Below are positions 36,022-44,374 of a stretch of DNA of 64,000 nt, in pieces. A program made the translations under genes and the position numbers. How positions within the stretch are numbered: position 1 is the stretch's first letter; each line of letters begins with the position of its first letter. Origin of the DNA: Agrobacterium tumefaciens (GTDB lineage Bacteria > Pseudomonadota > Alphaproteobacteria > Rhizobiales > Rhizobiaceae). Where the stretch lies: assembly GCF_005221325.1 (NCBI RefSeq), contig NZ_CP039891.1:94105-158104 (forward strand), written 5' to 3'. The notes below the pieces were generated by a model. It was given only the letters and a program-made list of their open reading frames with translations, made no database searches and was not told the origin of the DNA.

Positions 36022-36783
36022 TCAGTGGATCAGCATGCCCCCGTTGACGTCGATCACTGCACCGGTGACATAGGCCGACAGGTCGGATGCCAGGAACAGA
36101 TAGATGTTGGCGACATCGCGTGCATCACCGAGACGGCTTAGCGGAATGCCCTTGATGATGTCGGCGCGCATCTCGTCCGTCAGCTTGCCGCCGGTAATGT
36201 CGGTCTGGATCAGTCCCGGTGTGACCGAGTTGACGCGGATGCCGACAGGGCCGAATTCACGCGCCATGGCCTTGGCAAGGCCAAGTACGCCAGCCTTGGC
36301 TGCGGAGTAATGCGGGCCGCCGAAAATTCCACCACCGCGCTGCGCCGACACCGAGGAAATACATGCGATCGAGCCGCCGCCATGATCGCGCATGCCTGGG
36401 ATGAATGCCTGGCTGAGGAACAGAATGCCGGTCATGTTGACGGCGACGATGCGGTCCCAGTCGGCGGGAGTGATATCCAGCGTTTTGACCGGCTGGGTGA
36501 TGCCGGCGTTGTTTATAAGTGAATCAATCTTGCCGAAAGCAGCCTCGACCGCGATTGCGGCAGCCAGGCAGGATGCCTTGTCGGCAACATCGCATCGCAG
36601 CCCGATATGACTGCCGTGCGACACCTTCGGCAATTCGGTGGCAGCGACTTCCGCTGCATCACCGTCAATGTCCAAAATGGCCACACGAGCGCCATGCTCG
36701 GCAAAGAGTTCGGCTGTGGCGCGGCCGATGCCACGCTTGCTTGCCGCGCCCGAAATGACCGCGGTTTTCCCTTTTAACAACAT
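36022..36783 (-). CDS. Short-chain dehydrogenase/reductase (SDR)
   Basis: A 253-residue classical SDR: cofactor motif 'SGAASKRGIGRATAELFAEHG', acidic 'AILDIDGD' (NAD preference), 'NNAGITQP', catalytic Ser in 'CISSVSAQRGG', and Tyr-Lys in 'HYSAAKAGVLGLAKAMA'. It ends 'YVTGAVIDVNGGMLIH'. First gene of the ten-gene leftward operon, 140 bases from the divergent LysR gene. Probably oxidises the imported sugar or polyol, or reduces a ketose, before the transketolase step. Confidence 0.92.
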   Translation of the reverse strand: MLLKGKTAVISGAASKRGIGRATAELFAEHGARVAILDIDGDAAEVAATELPKVSHGSHIGLRCDVADKASCLAAAIAVEAAFGKIDSLINNAGITQPVKTLDITPADWDRIVAVNMTGILFLSQAFIPGMRDHGGGSIACISSVSAQRGGGIFGGPHYSAAKAGVLGLAKAMAREFGPVGIRVNSVTPGLIQTDITGGKLTDEMRADIIKGIPLSRLGDARDVANIYLFLASDLSAYVTGAVIDVNGGMLIH

Positions 36784-36900
36784 GAAAATTCTCCTCCCAA
36801 TGCCTCCCCGACACCGGTCCTCTCATCAACGGCTGTCGCCGAATGAGATCAAGTTGGCAAATCATCGGGCCGACGACAAACGCGATATTTACACTGGGAG

Positions 36901-36915
36901 GTGAATCTGGTTCAC
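36901..36915. promoter_or_regulatory. LysR-type T-N11-A operator
   Basis: GTGAATCTGGTTCAC is a perfect 5-base inverted repeat with a 5-base spacer. T at 36902 and A at 36914 give the T-N11-A pattern of LysR-type regulator sites. It ends 8 bases before the LysR start and lies in the divergent region with the SDR-transketolase operon. It is a good candidate for autorepression and operon activation. Confidence 0.7.
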
Positions 36916-36922
36916 TAATCTC

Positions 36923-37813
36923 ATGCTGAATATGGCCTCCTTATCTGCATTTCGCATCTTCGAATCCGCGGCCCGTCTCGGATCGTTCCGGGCTGCTGCG
37001 GAGGAACTGAGCCTGTCGCCCAGTGCCGTCAGCCACGCGATAAAAGGCTTGGAAAAAAGCCTTGGTGTTGCTCTGTTCGAGCGCACGACACGGAACGTGG
37101 CGCTGACGCTTTCAGGCCAGACGATGCTGACCCATGCATCGGGCGCCTTCGAGGAACTTCGGCGCGGTGTTGAGGCGATCTCATCCAATCGGGCGCATCT
37201 GCTTCGGGTCCACTGCGCACCGAGTTTTGCGGCACAGGTTCTGTCTCCCTTGTTGCCTTCGTTTCTAAGGCAGAAACCGGGCGTCGAAGTAAGGATCGCA
37301 GCGAGCACGGCCTACGCACGCTTTGTCGACGGCCTTTATGATGTAGATATCGTCTATGGCGAGCCGCTCAACCGGGAAGATCTGATTGTCGTTCCGCTTG
37401 GAGAAGAGATCGTCTCACCAGTGTGTTCGCCGGCACTTGCTGCATCGCTCGTATCTATCCGTGACCTGAAGAGATCACCTCTCATCCGGAGTGATCTGAA
37501 ACGCATACAGTGGATCGATTGGTTCGAAATCAACGATCTTGGCCCTCCTCCCCAACCGGCTATGTCATTCGACCGATCCTTCCTCGCTCTGGACGCAGCC
37601 GCCAACGGGCTCGGGATCGCATTGGAATCAAACCTGCTGGCGCGGCGGGCGCTCGAGAATGGACAATTAGTGCGCCCGTTTGTCGGCAATTATCGTGACA
37701 ACCGCTACATTGGCCATTATCTCGCCTACCCCAAATCCGGTAACCAGCGGCGCCTTGCCCGTGAATTTGCGGCATGGCTCGAGTTTGAACTAACAGGTAG
37801 CACCGGCGCATGA
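36923..37813 (+). CDS. LysR-family transcriptional regulator (GcvA-like)
   Basis: A 296-residue regulator. The N-terminal winged HTH reads 'ASLSAFRIFESAARLGSFRAAAEELSLSPSAVSHAIKGLEKSLGVALFER', typical of the GcvA subgroup. The C-terminal effector domain begins about residue 90 ('LLRVHCAPSFAAQVLSPLLPSF'). It is divergent from the ten-gene carbohydrate operon and is its probable activator. An ATG at 36932 is an alternative start; neither start has a strong ribosome site. Confidence 0.9.
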   Translation: MLNMASLSAFRIFESAARLGSFRAAAEELSLSPSAVSHAIKGLEKSLGVALFERTTRNVALTLSGQTMLTHASGAFEELRRGVEAISSNRAHLLRVHCAPSFAAQVLSPLLPSFLRQKPGVEVRIAASTAYARFVDGLYDVDIVYGEPLNREDLIVVPLGEEIVSPVCSPALAASLVSIRDLKRSPLIRSDLKRIQWIDWFEINDLGPPPQPAMSFDRSFLALDAAANGLGIALESNLLARRALENGQLVRPFVGNYRDNRYIGHYLAYPKSGNQRRLAREFAAWLEFELTGSTGA

Positions 37814-37910
37814 AGTCTTTAGGCAGACCCCATTTCTAATTGGTATCCTTGCAAAGATCAGACGGGGAGCATAGGTACAAGGTCTCATCTGTTTCCGGTA
37901 GTCACGTCAA

Positions 37911-38393
37911 ATGGGTAAAGAACAAAAGTCTGTAGAGCAGTTGTTGAACGAATGCGCTGGCTTCGATCTGCGCAGGACAGCTCGGCGGGTTACAAACCTT
38001 TATGATCAAATTATTGAACCATCCGGGATTACGGCTGCGCAATGGCCCCTTCTAAGGGCCCTGGAGCACGGGACTTTATCAATGTCGAGACTGTCAACCG
38101 AACTGCAGGTCGATCGAACCAGCCTTCGCCGCATGCTTGATCCCTTAGAAAAGCACAACCTCGTTGCCGTGAGCCGAGATCCCCTCGATAAACGAAGCCG
38201 GCTCGTATCGCTGACCGAGCAAGGAGATCTGGCAAGGAAGAGCGCCCACACCCATTGGCGGCGGGCGCAGGAGACGCTTTTCCAAATCCTTGGCGAAGAC
38301 CAGTGGCGGGATCTGGTTTCTGTTCTGCGCAAAACTAATCGGGCGGTTCGTGAAGCGACCCGAGATGATCGCGACGAGACGCTTGGATCCTAG
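37911..38393 (+). CDS. MarR-family transcriptional regulator
   Basis: A 160-residue winged-helix protein. The N-terminal dimerisation helix is 'FDLRRTARRVTNLYDQIIEPSGIT'. The DNA-binding part is 'MSRLSTELQVDRTSLRRMLDPLEKHNLVAVSRDPLDKRSRLVSLTEQG'. MarR proteins of this type often respond to aromatic acids or acyl-CoA thioesters. Its stop overlaps the convergent acyl-CoA synthetase stop by three to four bases. It is the only regulator next to the PaaA-like oxygenase locus and is the likely sensor for it. Confidence 0.9.
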   Translation: MGKEQKSVEQLLNECAGFDLRRTARRVTNLYDQIIEPSGITAAQWPLLRALEHGTLSMSRLSTELQVDRTSLRRMLDPLEKHNLVAVSRDPLDKRSRLVSLTEQGDLARKSAHTHWRRAQETLFQILGEDQWRDLVSVLRKTNRAVREATRDDRDETLGS

Positions 38394-41143
38394 GCATTTG
38401 CTGCCAACCCCGGTTGATCAGCATCGGAGACGAACCGATCCACCAGGTTCGCTAACGCGAATTTTGTGACTTTACCCATCGGATTTTTTGGAAGTGAATC
38501 CACAAACACGACAAGCGTCGGGCACTTGTAGTGCGCGATTTTCGATCGGCAGCGCGCCATAACCTCGTGCTCTGTCAGCCGGAGGTCATCGGTTAGGACC
38601 ACTGCAGCCGTCACGCTCTCGCCCCATTTCGGGTCTGGTCTTCCAAATACCGCAGCTTCGCGTATTTCGGGGAAGGCGAGAAGAACGTTTTCAACCTCGG
38701 CGGCGTAAACGTTCTCGCCACCTGAAATGATCATTTCCTTGAGGCGACCTTTTACGTCAACGTTGCCGAAGGCATCGTAGACCCCGATGTCGCCGCCGTG
38801 AAACCATTCCTGCCGCAAAGCCGTCTCGGTCGCGGCTGGGTTTTCCCAGTAACCGCTAATAACCTGTGGCGACCGCACCACGATCTCGCCAGGCTCTCCC
38901 CTTGCTGCGATTGAGCCGTCCGCTGTTATGATGGCTACCTCTGCGCCGGCCGGCGCGCGACCGACGCAACTCGGCGCATGACCACCACCGGGTATGGCGC
39001 GATGGACAGCGATGCTACCGGTTTCCGTCATACCGAGTGTGTTTGTGACCTCTACCCAAGGAAGTAACGCGTGGATTCGTGCCAAGAGGACATCGGGTAG
39101 CGGTGCCGATGCTGAGCTCCAGTAGCGGAACTCGCGTAGCTGCTCCTTGATGCCACGCTTCTCAATTTGGTCAAGCATCTCGAAACCAATAGTCGGCGGT
39201 ACGAAGAGAGTGGCGACCTGATGTTTGATCGTTGCGTCCAATACGGCGTTTACGTTGAACTCGCTGTGAATTTTCGCCCAGCCTCCGCTGGTTAACGTAC
39301 CTATAATTGCTGGTTCGTGCCCCGTTATGTGAAACATCGGGGTTGTCACAAGCCGTGCTTTCTGGCGATGTGTTCGCAATTCTGACAACGTGCTCAGGAA
39401 CGAGAACCACATCACGTTCCTGTTGCTTCGGACCGCACCCTTTGGAAAGCCCGTTGTCCCCGCGGTGTAGAGGATCGACGCTGCCCGGTTCTCATCCGGA
39501 TTGATGGCAGGAAAGTTCTTTTCCACGACCAGGTGCGCGACTTCATGAGCAGAAAGACGATCGAACCCAGCGAACTGGACGTCAGACGGAACATCGTGGC
39601 GGATGGCGGGGACAAGTGCCGCCAAATCGTCGCTGTGCACTAGTAACTTGGAACCGCTGTTGCGAAGGACGTAGGCAATCTCAGGCGCCTTGAGCCGAAA
39701 GTTTACAGGGACAATGATCGCCCCAAGCGCGTTTGCGGCAAGGTAAAGATGGATAAATTCGAGACTGTTTCGGCCAATGATCGCGACCCGGTCACCCGCG
39801 CCGACACTGTATGTCTGCGAAAGAAGAGTGCTAAGGCCTCCCACGTGATCAACGATATCACCGTAGGTCGCCGTGCGCCCGTCCACGTCTATCGCGAGGT
39901 TTTTTCGGCGCCATCGCGCGCTTCGTCTGATCAGCGACAAGATATCGATAGCATTGAGGAGAGGCGCAGGGGTGGTCGCACTTGAAATGTGCCCATCTGC
40001 GTGCGGGCGATCATGTGCCACCAAATAGAAACCGTCCGACCTCAGGGAACACTGAAGTGGAACCTCCGACCAACCGGCTGGTTCACGTTCTTCGCCGGAA
40101 AAGGCCCGACGCACCGCACTGACTTGTGGCGAGCGGACAAGGAGGCGACCGGCCGAATTTTCATCCTGCAAAACGTCGCCAGCGGCGTGGACGGCGATAT
40201 CGACGCTTGGAAAGCCTTGCCATAACGACTGATCGAAATCGTATTCTGCGATGATGCCGTTCGCGGTGTCGCCAAGGACGAGATGCACGTCGGCACCCGC
40301 ACGCCTCAGTGAAAAACACTCTTGAAGTTGTTCGCTCGTCGGAAGGCTTGCCGTGTCGCTGAAGACGATGAGCCTCAGGCCGGCAAGCGAGCCGGACGCT
40401 TCGAGGATTGAGCGTGCGCGGGCAAGACTGTGAAGATCGACGACCCAAGTTTCGACGACCGAGCGAACCCGATTGGGAATAGGGCTTTCCGTATCAAGTT
40501 GCAGCACGTGAACGCCGCTCATAATGCTTGCAAACAAGAGCGACTCGAAGAGGAGATTTTCCACTCTGCCCAGCGCACCAATCGTATGTCCCCGGTCATT
40601 ATCAAGAGCAAAAGATGCAAACAGCCCCGTGTAGACCACGTTAAGGTGAGTTCGCCCTACGAGGCTCAACGGCCCCTCGTCGTCCGTCAACACCCATGAC
40701 ACGATTTCTCCCTCGCCGTCGCTGTGCCGCACAGCTGGACGGGTCCGCGCGACCGATCCAGCCGAACCCCTAAAAATCTCATCGACGGTTATCGAATGCT
40801 GATGCGAATATCGGTCCTCAGCGATCCAGAGATCCAACGCCGGATACTCTCCCCTGGGGTGACTTTGAATGAGAACAGGAGTGGCGCCTAACGCCAATAC
40901 CGCCCAAAAAAGCAAAGCACGCTCTGAAAAATCGCTAGTGGCGATTGCCACTTGCATTCCGGCTCTAATACCGGCCTCAAAAATGGCTCTTGACAATTCT
41001 TGCACGCGCGCCTCGGCCTCGGCGCCTGTGAAAGTTCCGCGCCTCCCCGTTAAAACCTGCAAGTCGTGGTTGGCGGTCGTCCCGCGTGAGAGGAAAGTTG
41101 CAACCTCGATACCGTCTACTTTTAGTGGCGCTGTGCGTGTCAT
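38390..41143 (-). CDS. Acyl-CoA synthetase with two tandem adenylation-type domains
   Basis: A 917-residue protein, about twice the usual acyl-CoA ligase core. Residues ~1-400 resemble a degenerate AMP-binding N-terminal domain (opens like 'EARVQELSRAIFEAGIRAGMQVAI') but lack the P-loop TSGTTGxPKG. Residues ~410-917 are a complete ligase: 'LYTAGTTGFPKGAV' at ~560, 'NTLGMTETGS', 'GGDIGVYDAFGNVDVKGRLKEMI', 'SGGENVYAAEVE' and the catalytic Lys in 'PKNPMGKVTKFAL' near 890. ATG 41143 has GAGG six bases upstream; an in-frame ATG at 41194 is weaker. It would convert an imported acid to its CoA thioester with ATP. It is divergent from the CoA-transferase-transporter-oxygenase operon. The role of the N-terminal pseudo-domain is unknown. 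Confidence 0.88.
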   Translation of the reverse strand: MTRTAPLKVDGIEVATFLSRGTTANHDLQVLTGRRGTFTGAEAEARVQELSRAIFEAGIRAGMQVAIATSDFSERALLFWAVLALGATPVLIQSHPRGEYPALDLWIAEDRYSHQHSITVDEIFRGSAGSVARTRPAVRHSDGEGEIVSWVLTDDEGPLSLVGRTHLNVVYTGLFASFALDNDRGHTIGALGRVENLLFESLLFASIMSGVHVLQLDTESPIPNRVRSVVETWVVDLHSLARARSILEASGSLAGLRLIVFSDTASLPTSEQLQECFSLRRAGADVHLVLGDTANGIIAEYDFDQSLWQGFPSVDIAVHAAGDVLQDENSAGRLLVRSPQVSAVRRAFSGEEREPAGWSEVPLQCSLRSDGFYLVAHDRPHADGHISSATTPAPLLNAIDILSLIRRSARWRRKNLAIDVDGRTATYGDIVDHVGGLSTLLSQTYSVGAGDRVAIIGRNSLEFIHLYLAANALGAIIVPVNFRLKAPEIAYVLRNSGSKLLVHSDDLAALVPAIRHDVPSDVQFAGFDRLSAHEVAHLVVEKNFPAINPDENRAASILYTAGTTGFPKGAVRSNRNVMWFSFLSTLSELRTHRQKARLVTTPMFHITGHEPAIIGTLTSGGWAKIHSEFNVNAVLDATIKHQVATLFVPPTIGFEMLDQIEKRGIKEQLREFRYWSSASAPLPDVLLARIHALLPWVEVTNTLGMTETGSIAVHRAIPGGGHAPSCVGRAPAGAEVAIITADGSIAARGEPGEIVVRSPQVISGYWENPAATETALRQEWFHGGDIGVYDAFGNVDVKGRLKEMIISGGENVYAAEVENVLLAFPEIREAAVFGRPDPKWGESVTAAVVLTDDLRLTEHEVMARCRSKIAHYKCPTLVVFVDSLPKNPMGKVTKFALANLVDRFVSDADQPGLAANA

Positions 41144-41265
41144 GGGTACCTCGTAAAAAATCGTCGTCTCTAAGCGAACGACAGATGTTGTCATTTTCTA
41201 ACGAGGTATAGGCACTCAGAAAGACACGATATTTCGGTAATCTGGAGCAAAAGGAAAAAATATGT

Positions 41266-41275
41266 GTGTGCACAC
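41266..41275. promoter_or_regulatory. GTGTGCACAC palindrome in the ligase/CoA-transferase divergent region
   Basis: A perfect 10-base palindrome inside a run of TG repeats, midway between the two divergent starts (41143 and 41325). It is one of two candidate binding sites for the nearby MarR regulator. Confidence 0.4.
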
Positions 41276-41280
41276 GCTTT

Positions 41281-41295
41281 ATAGTAATCTACTAT
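41281..41295. promoter_or_regulatory. ATAGTA-ATC-TACTAT inverted repeat, candidate MarR operator
   Basis: Six-base perfect arms with a three-base spacer, 30 bases upstream of the CoA-transferase start. The size and AT-rich composition fit MarR-family operators. Binding here could control the rightward operon. Confidence 0.5.
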
Positions 41296-41324
41296 TTCGA
41301 TAGAGTTTAAAGACAGGATTAGCG

Positions 41325-42536
41325 ATGAAGTTATCAGGTGTGCGCGTGCTGGACCTTTCGCAGTTTATGGCGGGGCCATTGATTTCCGCCGTGATGCGCG
41401 ATCACGGAGCTGATGTCATCAAAATTGAATCTCGTACCGGTGACCCTACGCGGCACGCCGGCCGCGTTGGTGAGGAGGAAAGTACCTTTTTCGCCAGCCT
41501 TAATCGCGGCAAACGTTATGTCGCTGTGGATCTGAAAGCTCCTCAGTCGCGATCCGCACTGCAAAAACTAGTTCAGGCCGCTGACGTGCTCGTGGAATCT
41601 TTCGGACCGGGCACGAGTCGCCGCCTTGGCCTCGACTATAATACTGTGAAGGATTGGAACCCCGACCTCGTTTACTGTTCGGTCAGCGCTTTTGGTCAAA
41701 CTGGTCCCTTGCGCGAGGTCGGCTCGCACGACCAACTGGTGCAGGCGATTGCTGGCACATATGCGCGAGGCCATGACGGCAGTCCGATTGCGCCGACTGT
41801 CCCTATCGCCGGCGTTGTTGCCGCCTACTCGGCTCTTTCTGGGATTCTGATGGCGCTTCTGGCCGCACGCGAAGGGAGAGGAGGCGACCATCTTGATCTC
41901 TCAATGTTCGATGCGACACTAACTGCGCGCCCCACTGCCCTGTCACAAGCGCTGAGCACCCTCGATGCGCCGCAGGAATTTACTTTCAATGTCGGTATCG
42001 CTCTTCTATCGACTTACCGCACTGCGGACGCCAAATGGCTTTCTTTGGGTGCGCATGAACCTCGATATGCACGGGCATTGCTCCAGGCTCTGGAGCGCGA
42101 GGATCTAATCCCGCACGCGATAACGCCGGGGGCAGATCAATCCGCCGTAGCGAGCTTTTTAAGGCGCGCTTTTGCCTCGAGGACTTTGGACGAATGGCTC
42201 GAGTGGACAAAGGACAAGCGGCTGAGCCTCGGTCCCGTATTGAACTTCGCTGAAGCCTTGGCCCATCCACACACCGAGGCCCGCAGCATGCTTTTGCGAG
42301 ACCGGAACGGTCGGCCGCACCTTGGAACACCGCTCAAGTTTTCGGCCGATCCTGGCGAACCCGACCTACGCCTGGGGCGGGTCGGTGAAGATACCCTTGC
42401 CGTCCTCAAAGAGATTGGTATCGACGAAAACTCCCTGGATGAGCTGCTTCGGACTGAAGCGATTTTCGCCCCTGACGCTCCAGGTATCGGTGCTGGCTAT
42501 AAGACGATCCTGCAAGAGGCGCCAATCCATGGATGA
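41325..42536 (+). CDS. Class III CoA-transferase (CaiB/BaiF family)
   Basis: A 403-residue formyl-CoA-transferase-like protein. It begins 'LSGVRVLDLSQFMAGPLISAVMRDHGADVIKIE', a family signature. It continues 'SLNRGKRYVAVDLKAP' and 'DVLVESFGPGTSRRLGLDY', and has the catalytic Asp in 'DHLDLSMFDATL' near residue 190. It would move CoA from an acyl-CoA donor to a free acid. It is the first gene of a rightward operon; the next gene (binding protein) begins within about 30 bases of its stop. Together with the divergent ligase it gives two routes to charge the acid substrate. Confidence 0.92.
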   Translation: MKLSGVRVLDLSQFMAGPLISAVMRDHGADVIKIESRTGDPTRHAGRVGEEESTFFASLNRGKRYVAVDLKAPQSRSALQKLVQAADVLVESFGPGTSRRLGLDYNTVKDWNPDLVYCSVSAFGQTGPLREVGSHDQLVQAIAGTYARGHDGSPIAPTVPIAGVVAAYSALSGILMALLAAREGRGGDHLDLSMFDATLTARPTALSQALSTLDAPQEFTFNVGIALLSTYRTADAKWLSLGAHEPRYARALLQALEREDLIPHAITPGADQSAVASFLRRAFASRTLDEWLEWTKDKRLSLGPVLNFAEALAHPHTEARSMLLRDRNGRPHLGTPLKFSADPGEPDLRLGRVGEDTLAVLKEIGIDENSLDELLRTEAIFAPDAPGIGAGYKTILQEAPIHG

Positions 42537-42564
42537 ACAGCACTCTTCGAGCCAAAGGTGGACC

Positions 42565-43539
42565 ATGGCAGTACGATTTTTAACGCTTTCTTTGTTTTTC
42601 ACGTTGGCTTTCGCCGCGTTCGCAGGACCGGGCCAGGCGCAGGAGAAGACGAAATTCCGCTTCGGCGTTCTATACTCAAATCCCCTCGCAGCATTGATTG
42701 CCGTTGAGCGTGGCTATTTCAAAGAAGAGGGGATCGATGTCGAACTCGTCCCAGTCCAAAACGGCCCTGCAGCCATTGCCGCCGCGACCAGCGGCGCCGT
42801 GGATGTGACGTTCGGGGACATCCTGGCATGGTCCAGCGGTCTTTCAAACGGCTTCACCAATGTAAAACTTTTGCTGCCGGGTACGTACAACGGTAGTTCG
42901 GACCTGTTGGTTGGACCCAAGTCAAGTTTGCGCGTAGCTTCCGACTTTGTAGGCAAGCGCATCGGCGTTCCCCCTGCCCCGACTTTTGGTCTTTCCGTGC
43001 GCATATGGCTTGAGGCCGCCGGCGTAGACCCTTCGAGCGTCAAGCAGGTGATAATTCCTACAAACGGAGACGGCCAGGCGCTGGCCCGCGGCGATGTTGA
43101 TGCTGTACTGACGTTCGAACCGGCGTCGAGCCGTCTGGTGCTTGAACAAGGCGCCGTCTCTCTCGGCGATACAACGGAAAAGGCCGCTCCCGAAGGAGCA
43201 ACCTTCACCGCTTATTACGCCAATGAAAACTTCGCTAAAACCAATCCCGAACTGCTTGCTCGGATCGCCCGAGCTATCAATCGCGTGGTCGCTGATGAGA
43301 AGAATATAACGATCAAGGAACGGGCGTTGATCCTCGGTAAATATAGCGGAATAGACTTGGTCGAGCTGGACAAGGCCGTGCCCGGTCTCATCGATCGCAT
43401 CCGTTTCGGCAAATTTCAGACCAAACCCGTAAATATTGCCGCAACGCAGGCATGGCTCGATCGAGCTGCAAAATTCGGGGGCGTTCCTGCTTCCGTGGAC
43501 ATCACGCCGCATATTCTATCACCTGCTTTGGGGAAATAA
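42565..43539 (+). CDS. ABC transporter periplasmic substrate-binding protein, NitT/TauT type
   Basis: A 324-residue protein. ATG 42565 is chosen for its AAAGGTGG site and because it yields a clean signal peptide (MAVRFLTLSLFFTLAFAAF, cut after GQA). ATG 42529, overlapping the CoA-transferase stop, is the alternative. Body motifs are 'ERGYFKEEGIDVELVPVQNGPAAIAAATSG' and 'FVGKRIGVPPAPTFGLSV'. The family binds sulfonates, nitrate, aromatic acids and vitamin precursors. Here it probably binds the acid that the CoA ligase and oxygenase process. Confidence 0.9.
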   Translation: MAVRFLTLSLFFTLAFAAFAGPGQAQEKTKFRFGVLYSNPLAALIAVERGYFKEEGIDVELVPVQNGPAAIAAATSGAVDVTFGDILAWSSGLSNGFTNVKLLLPGTYNGSSDLLVGPKSSLRVASDFVGKRIGVPPAPTFGLSVRIWLEAAGVDPSSVKQVIIPTNGDGQALARGDVDAVLTFEPASSRLVLEQGAVSLGDTTEKAAPEGATFTAYYANENFAKTNPELLARIARAINRVVADEKNITIKERALILGKYSGIDLVELDKAVPGLIDRIRFGKFQTKPVNIAATQAWLDRAAKFGGVPASVDITPHILSPALGK

Positions 43540-43543
43540 GTTC

Positions 43544-44356
43544 GTGAGTACGCTTTCGACATCAAATAGTGGCGCGCGTCCGATCTCGCATGGCGCCCGG
43601 GTCGCGTTCTCCGACATCGCTAAAGGATACGGGAATGGGAACCGCCAGTCTTTGGCGCTTCAGGGGCTTAGTGGCACCGTTGCGGCAGGTTCCTTCGTGT
43701 CCGTCGTTGGGCGGTCTGGTAGCGGGAAGTCAACGCTGCTGCGCATTCTTGCAGGCCTCTTGCCTTCTGACGCAGGCCTGATCGAGATCGACAACAACGT
43801 GGTTGAAGGCCCGCCTTCGGGCGCCCGGTATGTCTTCCAAAATTACAGCGAATCTCTTTTTCCCTGGTGTTCTGTCGAAGCCAATATCCGCTTTGGTCTT
43901 AAGAACGGGTCTGCCACGCGAAATTCCAGCGATGCGGGTCCGCTTCACTATCTGAAGCTCGTCGGGTTGGAAGATGCTGCGGCCAAGTACCCGTGGCAGT
44001 TGTCAGGTGGCATGCAGCAGCGCGTTGCGATAGCCCGAGCGTTGGCGTCCTCGCCTCGTGTTCTGCTGATGGACGAGCCTTTCGGCGCGGTTGACGCTCT
44101 CAGTCGTTCCAAGCTGCAGGACATGCTGCTTAAACTTTGGGAAGAGCTTGGCCTGACTATTCTGCTTGTCACGCATGACATCGACGAGGCCCTCTACTTG
44201 TCAGACCGCATCCTTGTACTGAACCCGGACGGCGATGGTTTCGCTGCGGACGTTGAGGTTGCTCTGCCCCGCCCGCGCTCGCAGATCGAGACGCGCGAGC
44301 ACGAAGCTTTCAGCCATCAACGGCGGGAACTGTATCAGCTGATCCTTGGCCAGTAG
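43544..44356 (+). CDS. ABC transporter ATP-binding protein, NitT/TauT type
   Basis: A 270-residue ATPase with Walker A 'GRSGSGKSTLLRILAG', Q-loop 'FQNYSESLFPW', signature 'QLSGGMQQRVAIARAL', Walker B 'VLLMDEPFGAVDALSR' and H-loop 'LLVTHDIDEALYLSDR'. The GTG start at 43544 is four bases after the binding-protein stop with GGGAAATAAG before it. Closely similar to the ATPase at 21828-22604, including the unusual Q-loop. Confidence 0.92.
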   Translation: MSTLSTSNSGARPISHGARVAFSDIAKGYGNGNRQSLALQGLSGTVAAGSFVSVVGRSGSGKSTLLRILAGLLPSDAGLIEIDNNVVEGPPSGARYVFQNYSESLFPWCSVEANIRFGLKNGSATRNSSDAGPLHYLKLVGLEDAAAKYPWQLSGGMQQRVAIARALASSPRVLLMDEPFGAVDALSRSKLQDMLLKLWEELGLTILLVTHDIDEALYLSDRILVLNPDGDGFAADVEVALPRPRSQIETREHEAFSHQRRELYQLILGQ

Positions 44357-44374
44357 CTCACATTGGAACAACGC

